A stretch of DNA of 64,000 nt from Galactobacillus timonensis (GCF_900240265.1 NZ_LT964739.1:1658887-1722886); one strand, 5' to 3'; shown: positions 54,464-61,951, counted from the stretch's first letter. Notes: a model not told the origin generated them from the letters alone. Numbers and translations are program-made.

Positions 54464-55380
54464 TCAAAGCTGAATTCAATGTTCCGCGTCCGACGGAAGA
54501 AGAGGAAACAAGGACCCGGCAGCTGATTGCGCAGCTGGAGGGCAATGAGGATATTCAGCAGCTTCTGCGGCAGCAGAACATTCCGGCAGAACTGCTGAAA
54601 CAGAGGCCCTATGTGTTTTCTTCGTGGCTGAAAAAACGTCTGCACTGTCACGGGTGCAAGGGTCTGAACACCTGTTTCTTTGCGCGCCGCGGCTTTAGAG
54701 ATGGGCTCAGGTATGATGACGGCCTGCTTCTGGAAGTTGTTGAAGCATGCTCGTATGAAGAAGAACGCAGGAGTGCGCAGGCACATCTTTCGAACTATCT
54801 GGTTTCGGATCTTGGTGAGGAGTTTTCGACGGTATCCTTTGAGTCGATTTTTCTGGACGAGGAGCCGGATGCGTATGTCGCTGCGGTGCAGAAGGTATGG
54901 GGCCTGTGCGCAGGTGGAAAGGGCTGCTATCTCTGGGGCGCAATGGGCAGCGGGAAGACCTATCTTGCGGCATGTGCGTCCAATTTCTGGGCAAGAAAGG
55001 GAAAGAAGACCGCCTTCGTCCATATGCCCGCCTTTGCGGGAAGAGTCGGCTATGACTATCACAGCCGTGAATATGAGGGCGAGGTGCAGCTGCTGATGTA
55101 TGCGGATGTGCTGGTGCTGGATGATATCGGTGCGGAAGAATGTACGGATAAGTTCCGCAGTGTTCTTCTGAGCATTCTTGATGCAAGAATGCGCAACGGG
55201 AAGATGACATGGTTTACAAGCAACTGTGATTATCCGGCGCTGAGCAGCCATTATCTGAACACGGCGCAGGGCAGCGACCGTCTGCAGGCAGACCGGGTGA
55301 TGGAGCGTGTGCGGGCGCTGGGGCAGCCGGTGAATCTGCGGCATGCGGACCGGCGGCAGCTGTTTTCAACGCGTCAATGA
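54460..55380 (+). CDS. dnaI: primosomal helicase loader DnaI
   Basis: AAA+ ATPase that loads the replicative helicase. 306 residues. An N-terminal helicase-binding domain with zinc-like Cys/His (CHGCKGLNTCF, about 64-74) is followed by Walker A YLWGAMGSGKTYLAA (about 157-171), Walker B DVLVLDDIGAEE (about 216-227) and sensor I WFTSNCDYPAL. The C-terminal arginine finger region is present (QADRVMERVRALGQPV). Overlaps dnaB, the expected operon partner. Confidence 0.93.
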   Translation: MIKAEFNVPRPTEEEETRTRQLIAQLEGNEDIQQLLRQQNIPAELLKQRPYVFSSWLKKRLHCHGCKGLNTCFFARRGFRDGLRYDDGLLLEVVEACSYEEERRSAQAHLSNYLVSDLGEEFSTVSFESIFLDEEPDAYVAAVQKVWGLCAGGKGCYLWGAMGSGKTYLAACASNFWARKGKKTAFVHMPAFAGRVGYDYHSREYEGEVQLLMYADVLVLDDIGAEECTDKFRSVLLSILDARMRNGKMTWFTSNCDYPALSSHYLNTAQGSDRLQADRVMERVRALGQPVNLRHADRRQLFSTRQ

Positions 55381-55392
55381 GGCCAATGCGTA

Positions 55393-55413
55393 TCTTTCAA
55401 CGGCGTTGAAAGA
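55393..55413 (+). promoter_or_regulatory. palindromic operator before pfkA
   Basis: TCTTTCAAC (55393-55401) and GTTGAAAGA (55405-55413) form a perfect 9-bp inverted repeat with a 3-nt spacer, 35 bp upstream of the pfkA start. It contains TTGAAA as a possible -35 box, though -10 candidates are poor. Its arms resemble operators of LacI/GalR-type or other sugar-responsive regulators. AAGAAGGGG lies ahead of the ATG. Confidence 0.55.
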
Positions 55414-55447
55414 ATGATAGGATTATCGTGAAAGAAGGGGTCAGTTT

Positions 55448-56410
55448 ATGATTCGTAAGATCGGAATTCTGACGTCCGGCGGTGATGCGCCGGGAATGAA
55501 TGCGGCAATCCGCTCAGTAACGCGGGTGGCCCTGAATAATGGCATTGAAGTGGTCGGTGTGCGGGATGGTTATTCCGGATTGCTTGAGAAGAAGTTTGAG
55601 CCTTTGACGCGTACGTCGGTTTCGGATTCACTGAGCCGCGGCGGTACGCTGCTGGGATCGGCCCGTCTTCCGGAGTTCAAGGAAGAAAGTGTTCAGAATG
55701 AGTGCATGGACCATATGCGTGAGGCCGGCATTGATGCGCTGGTTGTCATCGGCGGTGATGGTTCGTATCGCGGTGCTATGGCGATGACGAAGAAGGGCAT
55801 CAACTGCATTGGTCTGCCGGGTACGATCGATAACGATATTCCGGGTACGGATTTTACAATCGGATTTGATACGGCACTGCAGACGTGCGTGGAGTGCGTC
55901 GATAAACTGCGTGATACGTCGAGTTCGCATCATCGCTGCTCGATTGTCGAGGTCATGGGCAACCACTGCGGTGATCTGGCACTGTATACGGCAATCAGCT
56001 GCGGCGCAGAGATGGTCATTACACCGGAGACGGGCTACGATGAGGTTGAGGTTCTGGAGCGTCTGCGGTATCTGGGCGAGGCGGTTCACAAGAACCATGC
56101 GATCGTGATCATTTCGGAAAAGATTACGGATGTTGACATGCTCGCAAAGAAGGTGAGTCAGAATACCGGTTTCTCGGGCAGGGCGACGGTTCTTGGTCAT
56201 ATTCAGCGCGGCGGTTCGCCGACGCCGACGGACCGTATGCTTGCGAGCCGGATGGGTGAGAAGGCTGTGGATCTTCTGATTGAAGGAATCGGTGGTCAGT
56301 GTGTTGGCATCATTGACAACCAGATTACGTCGATGCCGATTGATGAGGCGCTGAATCGTCCGCGTACTTCGCGCAAGCCTTTGTACCGTTTGTTTGATCG
56401 TCTGGTGTGA
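55448..56410 (+). CDS. pfkA: ATP-dependent 6-phosphofructokinase
   Basis: Commits fructose-6-phosphate to glycolysis. 320 residues, the short bacterial type. GILTSGGDAPGMNAAIRSV (about 5-23), active-site GIDALVVIGGDGSYRGA (about 95-111), PGTIDNDIPGTDFTIGFDTAL (catalytic Asp, about 124-144) and the ATP-type Gly-rich loop GGDGS with Gly at the position that gives ATP use. C-terminal effector region AEMVITPE. A terminator follows. Confidence 0.96.
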   Translation: MIRKIGILTSGGDAPGMNAAIRSVTRVALNNGIEVVGVRDGYSGLLEKKFEPLTRTSVSDSLSRGGTLLGSARLPEFKEESVQNECMDHMREAGIDALVVIGGDGSYRGAMAMTKKGINCIGLPGTIDNDIPGTDFTIGFDTALQTCVECVDKLRDTSSSHHRCSIVEVMGNHCGDLALYTAISCGAEMVITPETGYDEVEVLERLRYLGEAVHKNHAIVIISEKITDVDMLAKKVSQNTGFSGRATVLGHIQRGGSPTPTDRMLASRMGEKAVDLLIEGIGGQCVGIIDNQITSMPIDEALNRPRTSRKPLYRLFDRLV

Positions 56411-56418
56411 TTGTTTTG

Positions 56419-56447
56419 ACGTCCGGTATTCATGTGCCGGACGTTTT
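56419..56447 (+). terminator. intrinsic terminator after pfkA
   Basis: An 8-bp stem ACGTCCGG/CCGGACGT (56419-56426 with 56437-56444) with TTTT. It separates pfkA from pyk. Confidence 0.85.
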
Positions 56448-56526
56448 CTGAAGCTTTACAATGCTGAAGCAGACAATTGCGGAATTTGCGGTAGAATAGT
56501 GCGGGTGAAATGAGAGGAGATAGTAT

Positions 56527-57975
56527 ATGACAGCTGAGTTGATGAATCGCAATCACCTGTTCAAGAAGACGAAGGTGATCTGCACGATCGGTCCGGCGAC
56601 GGATAACGAGGAGATGATTACGAAGCTTGCGGAAGCAGGCATGAATATTGCGCGCCTGAACTTTTCACACGGGACGCATGAGGAACATGAGAAGCGGATC
56701 AAGATGATCCGCAAGGTTTCGGAAGAGACCGGCATTACGCTGGCAATCTGCCTGGATACCAAGGGGCCGGAGATCCGTCTGGGCAGTTTCAAGAATGATA
56801 CGGAAGAGTATCAGAAGGGTGAGATTGTCTACCTGGAGAAGGCGGATATTGAGGGGACGCATGAGCGTTTCCACATTCAGTGCCCGGAGCTGTTCGATGA
56901 TCTTCATGCGAACAACAGCATTCTGATCAACGATGGCAAGATGCGTCTGACGGTTCTGGAGAATGATGGTCAGGAGATGAAGTGCCGCGTGGAAGTCAGC
57001 GGTCCGATCAGCTCTCACAAGGGCTGCAATGTTCCGGGTGTGAGGCTTTCGATGCCGTTCCTTTCGGAAAAGGATATTTCGGATCTGCGCTTCGGGTGCC
57101 GCAACGATGTTGACTTCATTTCGGCTTCGTTCGTGCGCCGGGCGGCGGATGTCAATGCGATCCGCAAGATTCTGATCGAGGAAGGCAAACCGAAGATCAA
57201 CATCATCGCGAAGATTGAGAACCAGGAAGGCTATGACAATGTGGAGTCGATTCTGGAGGCTGCGGATGGTGTGATGGTTGCACGTGGTGATCTCGGCGTT
57301 GAGATTCCGACCCAGCTGGTTCCGGTGTATCAGAAGCACATCATTGCGGTTGCCAACCGCATGGGCAAGCCGGTTGTGACGGCAACGCATATGCTGGATT
57401 CGATGACGCACAATCCGCGCTGCACGCGTGCAGAGGCTTCGGATGTGTGCAACGCTGTTCTGGATGGTACGGACTGCGTGATGCTCAGTGCGGAAACGGC
57501 TTCGGGCGAATATCCGATTGAGTCGTGCGAGATGATGAGTGAGATTGCCGAGGAGGCGGAGAAGATTCTGCCGTACCGCGACATTCTTGAAAAGTCCAAA
57601 CAGTCGGGCAACCGGACGATCCAGGATGCTGTCGGTATTGCGATTTCGGATGCGTCGCAGACACTGGACAATGTCGGTGCAGTCGTAGTCTTTACGCAGG
57701 GTGGTACGACAGCCCGCCGTATTTCCAAGTTCCGGCCGTGTGTTCCGATTCTTGCAATCACGTTTACGCATGATACGCAGCGCAAGCTTCTCGATTGGTG
57801 GGGTGTGACGCCGATCTTCTCTGATGTGCAGAACACGATGACCAACGATGATGATCTGGCCTGCCTGTTTGCGAAGGAATACGGTGTGAAGCCGGGTCAG
57901 CTGATCATTCTTTCGGCCGGCTATCCTACGGGCGAAGGTTCGGCGAACATGATGAAGATCATCCAGGTCAAGTAA
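56527..57975 (+). CDS. pyk: pyruvate kinase
   Basis: Final ATP-producing step of glycolysis. 482 residues, without the extra C-terminal PEP-utiliser-like domain found in Bacillus Pyk. KTKVICTIGPATDNEEMI (about 14-31), LNFSHGTHEEHEKRI (about 45-59), LDTKGPEIRLG (about 77-87), IIAKIENQEGYDNVESIL (Lys, about 224-241), GVMVARGDLGVEIP and TQMLDSM-like VTATHMLDSMTHNPRCTRAE (about 285-304). GAGGAG precedes the ATG. A TAGAAT lies at about 56492 as a -10. Confidence 0.97.
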   Translation: MTAELMNRNHLFKKTKVICTIGPATDNEEMITKLAEAGMNIARLNFSHGTHEEHEKRIKMIRKVSEETGITLAICLDTKGPEIRLGSFKNDTEEYQKGEIVYLEKADIEGTHERFHIQCPELFDDLHANNSILINDGKMRLTVLENDGQEMKCRVEVSGPISSHKGCNVPGVRLSMPFLSEKDISDLRFGCRNDVDFISASFVRRAADVNAIRKILIEEGKPKINIIAKIENQEGYDNVESILEAADGVMVARGDLGVEIPTQLVPVYQKHIIAVANRMGKPVVTATHMLDSMTHNPRCTRAEASDVCNAVLDGTDCVMLSAETASGEYPIESCEMMSEIAEEAEKILPYRDILEKSKQSGNRTIQDAVGIAISDASQTLDNVGAVVVFTQGGTTARRISKFRPCVPILAITFTHDTQRKLLDWWGVTPIFSDVQNTMTNDDDLACLFAKEYGVKPGQLIILSAGYPTGEGSANMMKIIQVK

Positions 57976-58005
57976 TCCGCAACCGTCGAACAAATATCAA
58001 TACAG

Positions 58006-58063
58006 AAAATGAGGCAGAAGCGGGCATTATGCTTGACATAATCCGCTGGCTGCCTCATTTTTT
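58006..58063 (+). terminator. very long terminator hairpin after pyk
   Basis: A 12-bp base stem (58006-58017 with 58050-58061), followed by inner AGCGG/CCGCT and ATTATG/CATAAT pairings, loop CTTGA, and a T-run. About 23 bp of stem with a few interruptions. Works in both directions in principle. Confidence 0.9.
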
Positions 58064-58070
58064 CTTGACT

Positions 58071-58098
58071 TTGAATGGAAAAATACTAAAAATAGTAA
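58071..58098 (+). promoter_or_regulatory. candidate promoter of the small peptide gene
   Basis: TTGAAT (58071-58076), 16-bp spacer, TAGTAA (58093-58098). An alternative is TTGACT (58065-58070) with TACTAA at short spacing. The region is strikingly AT-rich compared with its surroundings. Confidence 0.4.
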
Positions 58099-58116
58099 AA
58101 GTTAAAGGAAAAGCGC

Positions 58117-58203
58117 ATGAAGAACATGAATCTGACATCGTTATCTATGAGCTTATGTAACTGTATGTGTACGGTGCCTTTCGGTGTGCGCAATTCCATC
58201 TGA
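58117..58203 (+). CDS. possible 28-residue Cys/Met-rich peptide
   Basis: AAAGGAAAAG precedes an ATG that opens a 28-codon frame (MKNMNLTSLSMSLCNCMCTV, then PFGVRNSI). Five Met and three closely spaced Cys (CNCMC) are notable. It is followed by a terminator-like hairpin and the C39-like peptidase gene. It may be a leader peptide for attenuation by cysteine or methionine supply, or a precursor peptide; the sequence alone does not decide. Confidence 0.35.
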   Translation: MKNMNLTSLSMSLCNCMCTVPFGVRNSI

Positions 58204-58235
58204 GCATTTTCTTCTGTGACATGGATGGATCGGGG

Positions 58236-58272
58236 CGGATGCGCACGCTGAACAGGCTTGTGCATCCGTTTT
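58236..58272 (+). terminator. terminator/attenuator between the peptide and C39-like genes
   Basis: CGGATG-CG-CAC (58236-58246) pairs with GTG-CATCCG (58260-58268) with a two-base bulge, followed by TTTT. Conditional termination before the peptidase gene is possible. Confidence 0.5.
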
Positions 58273-58305
58273 ATATTCCGCCGTTTTCTTAAGGAGGACA
58301 GGAAA

Positions 58306-58890
58306 ATGAAGATTCCCATGCATTATCAGACAAGTGAATTTGACTGCGGTCCTACGACGCTTCTGAATGCGCTGATCTTTCTCTTTGAGCGCAAGCAGGT
58401 TGGCCAGGAAGTGTTCCGCAAGGTTTATACGACGACGCTGGACGGCTATGCGACCAATGGCCGCGTGTGCTCCAACTACGGGACGAGCGATGATGCGATG
58501 ATCGGATTTGCGCACTGGGCTGAAGATGCCTATGGCGTCAGGACCAAGGTTCTGCAGGGAAAGGATGTCGTTCTGGAAAGCGGCAGTGATATTGAAAAGG
58601 GACTGATGAACGGGGAAGCCGTCATTGCCAAGGTACATATCCATGAGCCGCATTATGTTCTCTTTACCAAAGCGGATCCGAAGAAGCAGCTTCTGTATCT
58701 CTTTGATCCGTACTATCGTGAGCGTCCTTTTTCGAAGCCGGATATTACCTGGACCCGGGATCATCCGAAAGAATATAACGTTGTGATTCCCTATTCCTAT
58801 ATCAACCGCAGAGGTTCTACCTACTATGCCTTCGGCAGGAAGGAGGAGCGTCTGTGCATCCTGATGGGGAAGGGCAGCGATAAGAACTGA
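58306..58890 (+). CDS. C39-like (double-glycine type) cysteine peptidase
   Basis: A 194-residue stand-alone peptidase of the C39-like papain fold. The catalytic Cys is in YQTSEFDCGPTTLLNAL (about 7-23) and the His in HIHEPHYVLFT (about 108-118), with the Asp in YLFDPYYRERP, as in bacteriocin-leader peptidases, but without the ABC exporter domains. AAGGAGG lies well before the ATG. No signal peptide, so it acts in the cytoplasm. The substrate could be the tiny peptide upstream, or an unrelated protein. Confidence 0.8.
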   Translation: MKIPMHYQTSEFDCGPTTLLNALIFLFERKQVGQEVFRKVYTTTLDGYATNGRVCSNYGTSDDAMIGFAHWAEDAYGVRTKVLQGKDVVLESGSDIEKGLMNGEAVIAKVHIHEPHYVLFTKADPKKQLLYLFDPYYRERPFSKPDITWTRDHPKEYNVVIPYSYINRRGSTYYAFGRKEERLCILMGKGSDKN

Positions 58891-58939
58891 TCGAACAGCC
58901 CATTCAGTATTTACATGCATGATGCAGTGAATAAAAAAG

Positions 58940-58964
58940 AAGCCCGGCCATGCGCCGGGCTTTT
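58940..58964. terminator. bidirectional terminator between C39 and MetE-like genes
   Basis: AAGCCCGG (58940-58947) pairs with CCGGGCTT (58955-58962). A-rich before, T-rich after; serves both converging genes. Confidence 0.85.
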
Positions 58965-58974
58965 GCGTGTCTGT

Positions 58975-60096
58975 TCAACGGCCCCAGACTTCTTCGGCGA
59001 TTTCCTTAACCAGTCTGAGCTTTGCCCACTGCTGTTCTTCCGTGAGCTTATTGCCGATTTCACAGGAGGCGAAGCCGCATTGCGGTGAGAGACAGAGACG
59101 GTCCAGCGGAAGGTACTTTGCGGCTGCTGCGATTCGTTCTTTGACCGCTTCCTTATCTTCCAGTACCGGTGATTTGGTGGTAATCAGGCCGAGGACGACC
59201 TTCTTATTGCCGGATACGTCGGCAAGCGGTTCGAAGCCGCCGCTGCGCTCATCATCAAATTCAAGATAGAAGGCGTTGACATTTTCTTTGGCAAACAGGG
59301 TACGCGAGACAGCGGTATAGGCACCCCGGTTGGCAAAGGTGCTGTGATAGTTTCCGCGGCAGACATGCGTATTGATCACCATATCGGAGGGATGGCCCTC
59401 GAGGCAGGCGTTGTTCAGGGCGAGGTGGACGCGCTTTACTTCTTCCAGGCCCTTGCGGTCAGTGCCAAAGAAATTGCCGGCATTGGGATCGACGATCATG
59501 CCCCAGGTGCAGTCATCAAACTGCAGGTTGCGGCAGCCGGCGTCATAGAACTGCTGGATAACGGTGTGGTAGGCCGCCGTCAGATCGCTGCACAGCTCAT
59601 CAACGGAACGGTAGTATTTCTCGGAGTTGGAACGGGCAAAGGGCATCCACATCTGGGCCAGAAACTGGGCCGGCGCCGGGATCGTCTGCTTGACGACTGT
59701 GTTTTCATCTTCGAACTGCTTCATAAAGCGGAAGTGCTCGACAAAGGGATGCGTGCCGGTAAGGGCAACCTTTCCGGTGAGATAGGTATCGTCAATCATG
59801 GCCTGCTCGCCAACGAAGGGAAGGCCGGTTTGAGTTGTATGGTGGCCGACACCGTCAAATCCCCACATGAAGTCAAGGTGCCATGCCTGGCGGCGGAATT
59901 CACCATCGGTGATGGCGTGGAAGCCGAGCTCCTTTTCCTTCCTGACAAGATCCCGGATACATTCGTCTTCGACTTCTGTCAGCTGCTGGCGGGTAATCGT
60001 ACCGGTGTGGTACTGGTCTCTTGCCTTGCGCAGCTTCTCGGGGCGGAGAAAGGATCCGACAAAATCGTAGTGAAACGGTGTATAGAGCTGTGACAT
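58975..60096 (-). CDS. cobalamin-independent methionine synthase II-family protein (YxjG/YxjH type)
   Basis: A 373-residue protein equivalent to the C-terminal MetE barrel. It is expected to transfer a methyl group to a thiol such as homocysteine; the methyl donor is unknown for this subfamily, and B. subtilis relatives are controlled by the SAM pathway. The zinc ligands fit VINTHVCRGNYHS (His and Cys, about 243-255), the Glu in YLEFDDERSGGF and the Cys in LSPQCGFAS (about 336-344). Substrate-binding QFDDCTWG is visible. AGGAGGA precedes the ATG; no SAM-box or T-box was seen in the leader, only a 6-bp repeat. Confidence 0.85.
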   Translation of the reverse strand: MSQLYTPFHYDFVGSFLRPEKLRKARDQYHTGTITRQQLTEVEDECIRDLVRKEKELGFHAITDGEFRRQAWHLDFMWGFDGVGHHTTQTGLPFVGEQAMIDDTYLTGKVALTGTHPFVEHFRFMKQFEDENTVVKQTIPAPAQFLAQMWMPFARSNSEKYYRSVDELCSDLTAAYHTVIQQFYDAGCRNLQFDDCTWGMIVDPNAGNFFGTDRKGLEEVKRVHLALNNACLEGHPSDMVINTHVCRGNYHSTFANRGAYTAVSRTLFAKENVNAFYLEFDDERSGGFEPLADVSGNKKVVLGLITTKSPVLEDKEAVKERIAAAAKYLPLDRLCLSPQCGFASCEIGNKLTEEQQWAKLRLVKEIAEEVWGR

Positions 60097-60111
60097 AAGT
60101 CCTCCTGCTGT

Positions 60112-60135
60112 TTGAACAATACTGGTTCAAGTATA
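60112..60135 (-). promoter_or_regulatory. candidate promoter and operator of the MetE-like gene
   Basis: Minus-strand TATACT (complement of 60130-60135) lies just upstream of the inverted repeat TTGAAC-N7-GTTCAA (60112-60117 and 60125-60130). The repeat is between the -10 and the Shine-Dalgarno sequence, a good place for a repressor. Confidence 0.45.
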
Positions 60136-60345
60136 CGGCATGAAGGCTGAAAACCTGAGCACTTTGTCCATGGAAACGGGACACATAAGCCTGCTGTATG
60201 AAACAGAATCCTGGCAGCCGGATTTGCTAATTGATAATTAGTTGTTTGAAAAAATATTTATTAAAAACCTGATGTCATCTTCTGCGAATGCATAAAAATA
60301 CCTTTGCTAAGCCTCTTTTATCATGAATTTATGAATCATAAATAA
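60136..60345. other. gene-free AT-rich interval with two inverted repeats
   Basis: No ORF with start and ribosome-binding site was found. CTAATT-GAT-AATTAG lies at 60227-60241, and ATTTATG-AAT-CATAAAT at 60327-60343, the latter just upstream of the CIRCE element. They may be extra operators for the hsp20 promoter. Confidence 0.4.
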
Positions 60346-60387
60346 TTAGCACTCAGCTATTGACAGTGCTAAAAACTTGGCTATTAT
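60346..60387 (+). promoter_or_regulatory. CIRCE operator and hsp20 promoter
   Basis: TTAGCACTC (60346-60354), 9-bp spacer, CAGTGCTAA (60364-60372): a CIRCE element with one mismatch in the right arm. TTGACA (60360-60365) begins in the spacer and TATTAT (60382-60387) is 16 bp later, so HrcA binding would cover the -35. About 70 nt of leader precedes the first hsp20 gene. hrcA itself is not in the window. Confidence 0.88.
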
Positions 60388-60456
60388 TATGGGTGTAACA
60401 AGAAAGAGGATCGAGATGAGAAGTAAGAACCAGGATCCTCAATGGAGGTAAAAGTT

Positions 60457-60882
60457 ATGGCATTCTATCCTGAAAGAAGAACAGTGTTTGATGATCTGAT
60501 TGATGATGTGTTTGATTTCCCGACTGTTCATGGTCCGGCATTCGGTTCACTGATGAAGACGGATGTTCATGAGAAGGACGGGCTCTATACGCTTGACATT
60601 GATCTGCCGGGCTTCCGGAAGGAAGATATCAAGATCAGCCTGGAGAATGGCAATCTGACAGTTTCTGCAGAGCACCACGATTCCAAGGAAGATAAGGATG
60701 CGAAGGGTTCCATCATTCGTCAGGAACGTTATTCCGGCAGCGCAAGCCGCAGCTGGTACGTGGGCGATCAGGTGAAGAAGGAAGACATCCATGCGTCCTT
60801 CAAGGACGGCATTCTCACGGTCACTCTGCCGAGTGAAGAAAAGAAGACGGAAGAAGAGACCAAGTATATCGACATTCTGTAA
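60457..60882 (+). CDS. small heat-shock protein Hsp20, first copy
   Basis: ATP-independent chaperone that holds unfolding proteins. 141 residues. The alpha-crystallin domain spans about 29-125 (DVHEKDGLYTLDIDLPGFRKEDIKISLENGNLTVSAEH, later ASFKDGILTVTLPS). N-terminus short (MAFYPERRTVFDDL), C-terminal tail with IDIL resembling the I-x-I/V oligomer anchor. Start ATG 60457 is chosen because GGAGG is 9 nt upstream; 60442 is the other in-frame ATG. Heat-induced through CIRCE. Confidence 0.94.
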   Translation: MAFYPERRTVFDDLIDDVFDFPTVHGPAFGSLMKTDVHEKDGLYTLDIDLPGFRKEDIKISLENGNLTVSAEHHDSKEDKDAKGSIIRQERYSGSASRSWYVGDQVKKEDIHASFKDGILTVTLPSEEKKTEEETKYIDIL

Positions 60883-60911
60883 TGCAGGAATGCTGAAAGG
60901 AGATGTTGAAT

Positions 60912-61319
60912 ATGAAATATACACCTGTTAGAAGAGAATTTGATGATCTGTTCGATGATGACTGGTTCGGTGCCTTCGGCGGAAAGCAGCTGATGCGCAC
61001 AGACGTCCGCGAAAAGGACGGTAAGTATTTCCTTGATATTGAACTCCCTGGCTACAAGAAGGAAGAAGTCAAGGTTCAGCTCTCCAACGGTACCCTGACG
61101 GTAACCGCTGCTCACAATGAATCCAGCGAAGAAAAGGATAAGAAAGGCAATGTCATTCGGCAGGAGCGTTACACCGGTAATGCAAGCCGCAGCTGGTATG
61201 TGGGCGATGGCGTGAAGCAGAGTGATGTTCACGCAAACTTCAAGGATGGCGTTCTCACGATCGAGGTTCCGGACGCATCCAAGGCAGTGAAGGAACCTGA
61301 ATATATTGCAATCGAATAA
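60912..61319 (+). CDS. small heat-shock protein Hsp20, second copy
   Basis: A 135-residue paralogue of the gene just upstream, 29 nt away and presumably on the same transcript. Same domain order: alpha-crystallin domain about 25-120 (DVREKDGKYFLDIELPGYKKEEVKVQLSNGTLTVTA; HANFKDGVLTIEVP), shared QERYxGxASRSWYVGD block. The C-terminus ends YIAIE (I-x-I motif). AAAGGAG selects the ATG at 60912, not 60903. The tandem pair looks like a local duplication that has since diverged. Confidence 0.94.
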   Translation: MKYTPVRREFDDLFDDDWFGAFGGKQLMRTDVREKDGKYFLDIELPGYKKEEVKVQLSNGTLTVTAAHNESSEEKDKKGNVIRQERYTGNASRSWYVGDGVKQSDVHANFKDGVLTIEVPDASKAVKEPEYIAIE

Positions 61320-61340
61320 ACACAATCCCCCTTTATCCAG

Positions 61341-61366
61341 GAGCCGGAAATCCCGGCTCTTTTTTT
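61341..61366 (+). terminator. terminator after the hsp20 pair
   Basis: A 7-bp stem GAGCCGG/CCGGCTC (61341-61347 with 61353-61359) and seven T residues. Confidence 0.92.
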
Positions 61367-61376
61367 GCTTTTTTCG

Positions 61377-61490
61377 TTAACCCTTAATGCCTGTTTCACT
61401 GCCGATGCCGTTTACAAACCACTTCTGTGTAAAGGCGAACATCAGCAGCAGCGGCAGAATAAAGAGCTGGACATACCGATGTTCATGGAA
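61377..61490 (-). pseudogene. C-terminal remnant of a sugar ABC transporter permease
   Basis: The minus-strand frame ending at 61377 reads FHEHRYVQLFILPLLLMFAF then TQKWFVNGIGSETGIKG and stop, matching the C-terminal end of MalG-type carbohydrate permeases (hydrophobic helix, then (Q/K)-x-F-x-x-G-I-x-x-x-G-x-K-G). Upstream residues in the frame are unrelated, so only the last 37 residues survive. It marks the old edge of a transporter operon that was lost or replaced. Confidence 0.65.
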
Positions 61491-61533
61491 CGTGGTGAGG
61501 CATACTTTTTTTGCTTGTTGATTATGCGCTGCC

Positions 61534-61752
61534 TCAGTTATGAACAATAATGGTTGTTTCATTGTCGAAGATTTTTTCGTCCAATTCATTCTGTGTCCAC
61601 ACCTTCTCTTCATGAGTCTTTTTGATCCTTTCACTAATTATGGAAATATTCGTCACTTCTTTAGCTTTCAGTTGACTAAATCCAAAGAACGATTCTTGGG
61701 CAAATTGACCCGAGATTGGATAGTTCTTAGCGCGCATTGCCTTGCAATGCAT
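61534..61752 (-). other. unrecognised minus-strand ORF, doubtful
   Basis: An open frame of 72 codons reading MHCKAMRAKNYPISGQFAQE, later a Lys/Glu/Asn-rich stretch. The codon use is AT-rich like the BREX genes. There is no ribosome-binding site and the frame runs through the operator of the next operon. It may be coding debris or non-coding DNA. The rest of 61491-61804 shows nothing else. Confidence 0.2.
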
Positions 61753-61765
61753 CTAAATTTATAAT
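61734..61765 (+). promoter_or_regulatory. BREX operon promoter with operator-like repeat
   Basis: GCATTGC (61734-61740), CTT, GCAATGC (61744-61750) form a perfect 7-bp inverted repeat. TTGCCT (61737-61742) is a candidate -35, and 17 bp later TATAAT (61760-61765) is the -10. The repeat overlaps the -35, a position suited to a repressor, and the first gene of the operon encodes a ribbon-helix-helix protein. Confidence 0.6.
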
Positions 61766-61804
61766 GATATCAGCGTTTTCATAACGGAAAGGCAGACAGA
61801 TATC

Positions 61805-61951
61805 ATGGCTGAAACCAGAAACTATACCATTCGTTTAGATGAAGATTTAAGAAAGAAGCTCGAAGAAGAGGCTAAGGCAGATAACCGCACTCTAGCTAAT
61901 CTTATTACTCTGATTCTTCAGAAGCATGTAGCTAAGAAGGAGAAGAAATGA
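61805..61951 (+). CDS. ribbon-helix-helix (Arc/CopG-type) DNA-binding protein
   Basis: A 48-residue protein (MAETRNYTIRLDEDLRKKLE, then EEAKADNRTLANLITLILQK and a basic end). The pattern is the RHH fold: a strand YTIRLD that inserts in the DNA groove, a helix (EDLRKKLEEEAKAD), a turn at NRTL and a second helix ANLITLILQKHV. It works as a dimer. It is the first gene of the operon and its stop overlaps the brxA start (ATGA), so it is co-translated with BREX. Autorepression at the repeat 55 bp upstream is inferred. No toxin partner is present. Confidence 0.75.
   Translation: MAETRNYTIRLDEDLRKKLEEEAKADNRTLANLITLILQKHVAKKEKK

Noticed and set aside
60097..60345. SAM or T-box riboswitch before the MetE-like gene
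   Set aside because: The minus-strand leader after the -10 is only about 35 nt, too short for either.
61365..61764. Two plus-strand ORFs (61 and 74 codons) in the hsp20-BREX gap
   Set aside because: No ribosome-binding sites, no recognisable motifs; one runs across the permease remnant and the other across the operator region.
61805..61951. RHH protein as the antitoxin of a toxin-antitoxin pair
   Set aside because: The next genes are brxA and brxB, not a small toxin such as RelE or ParE.
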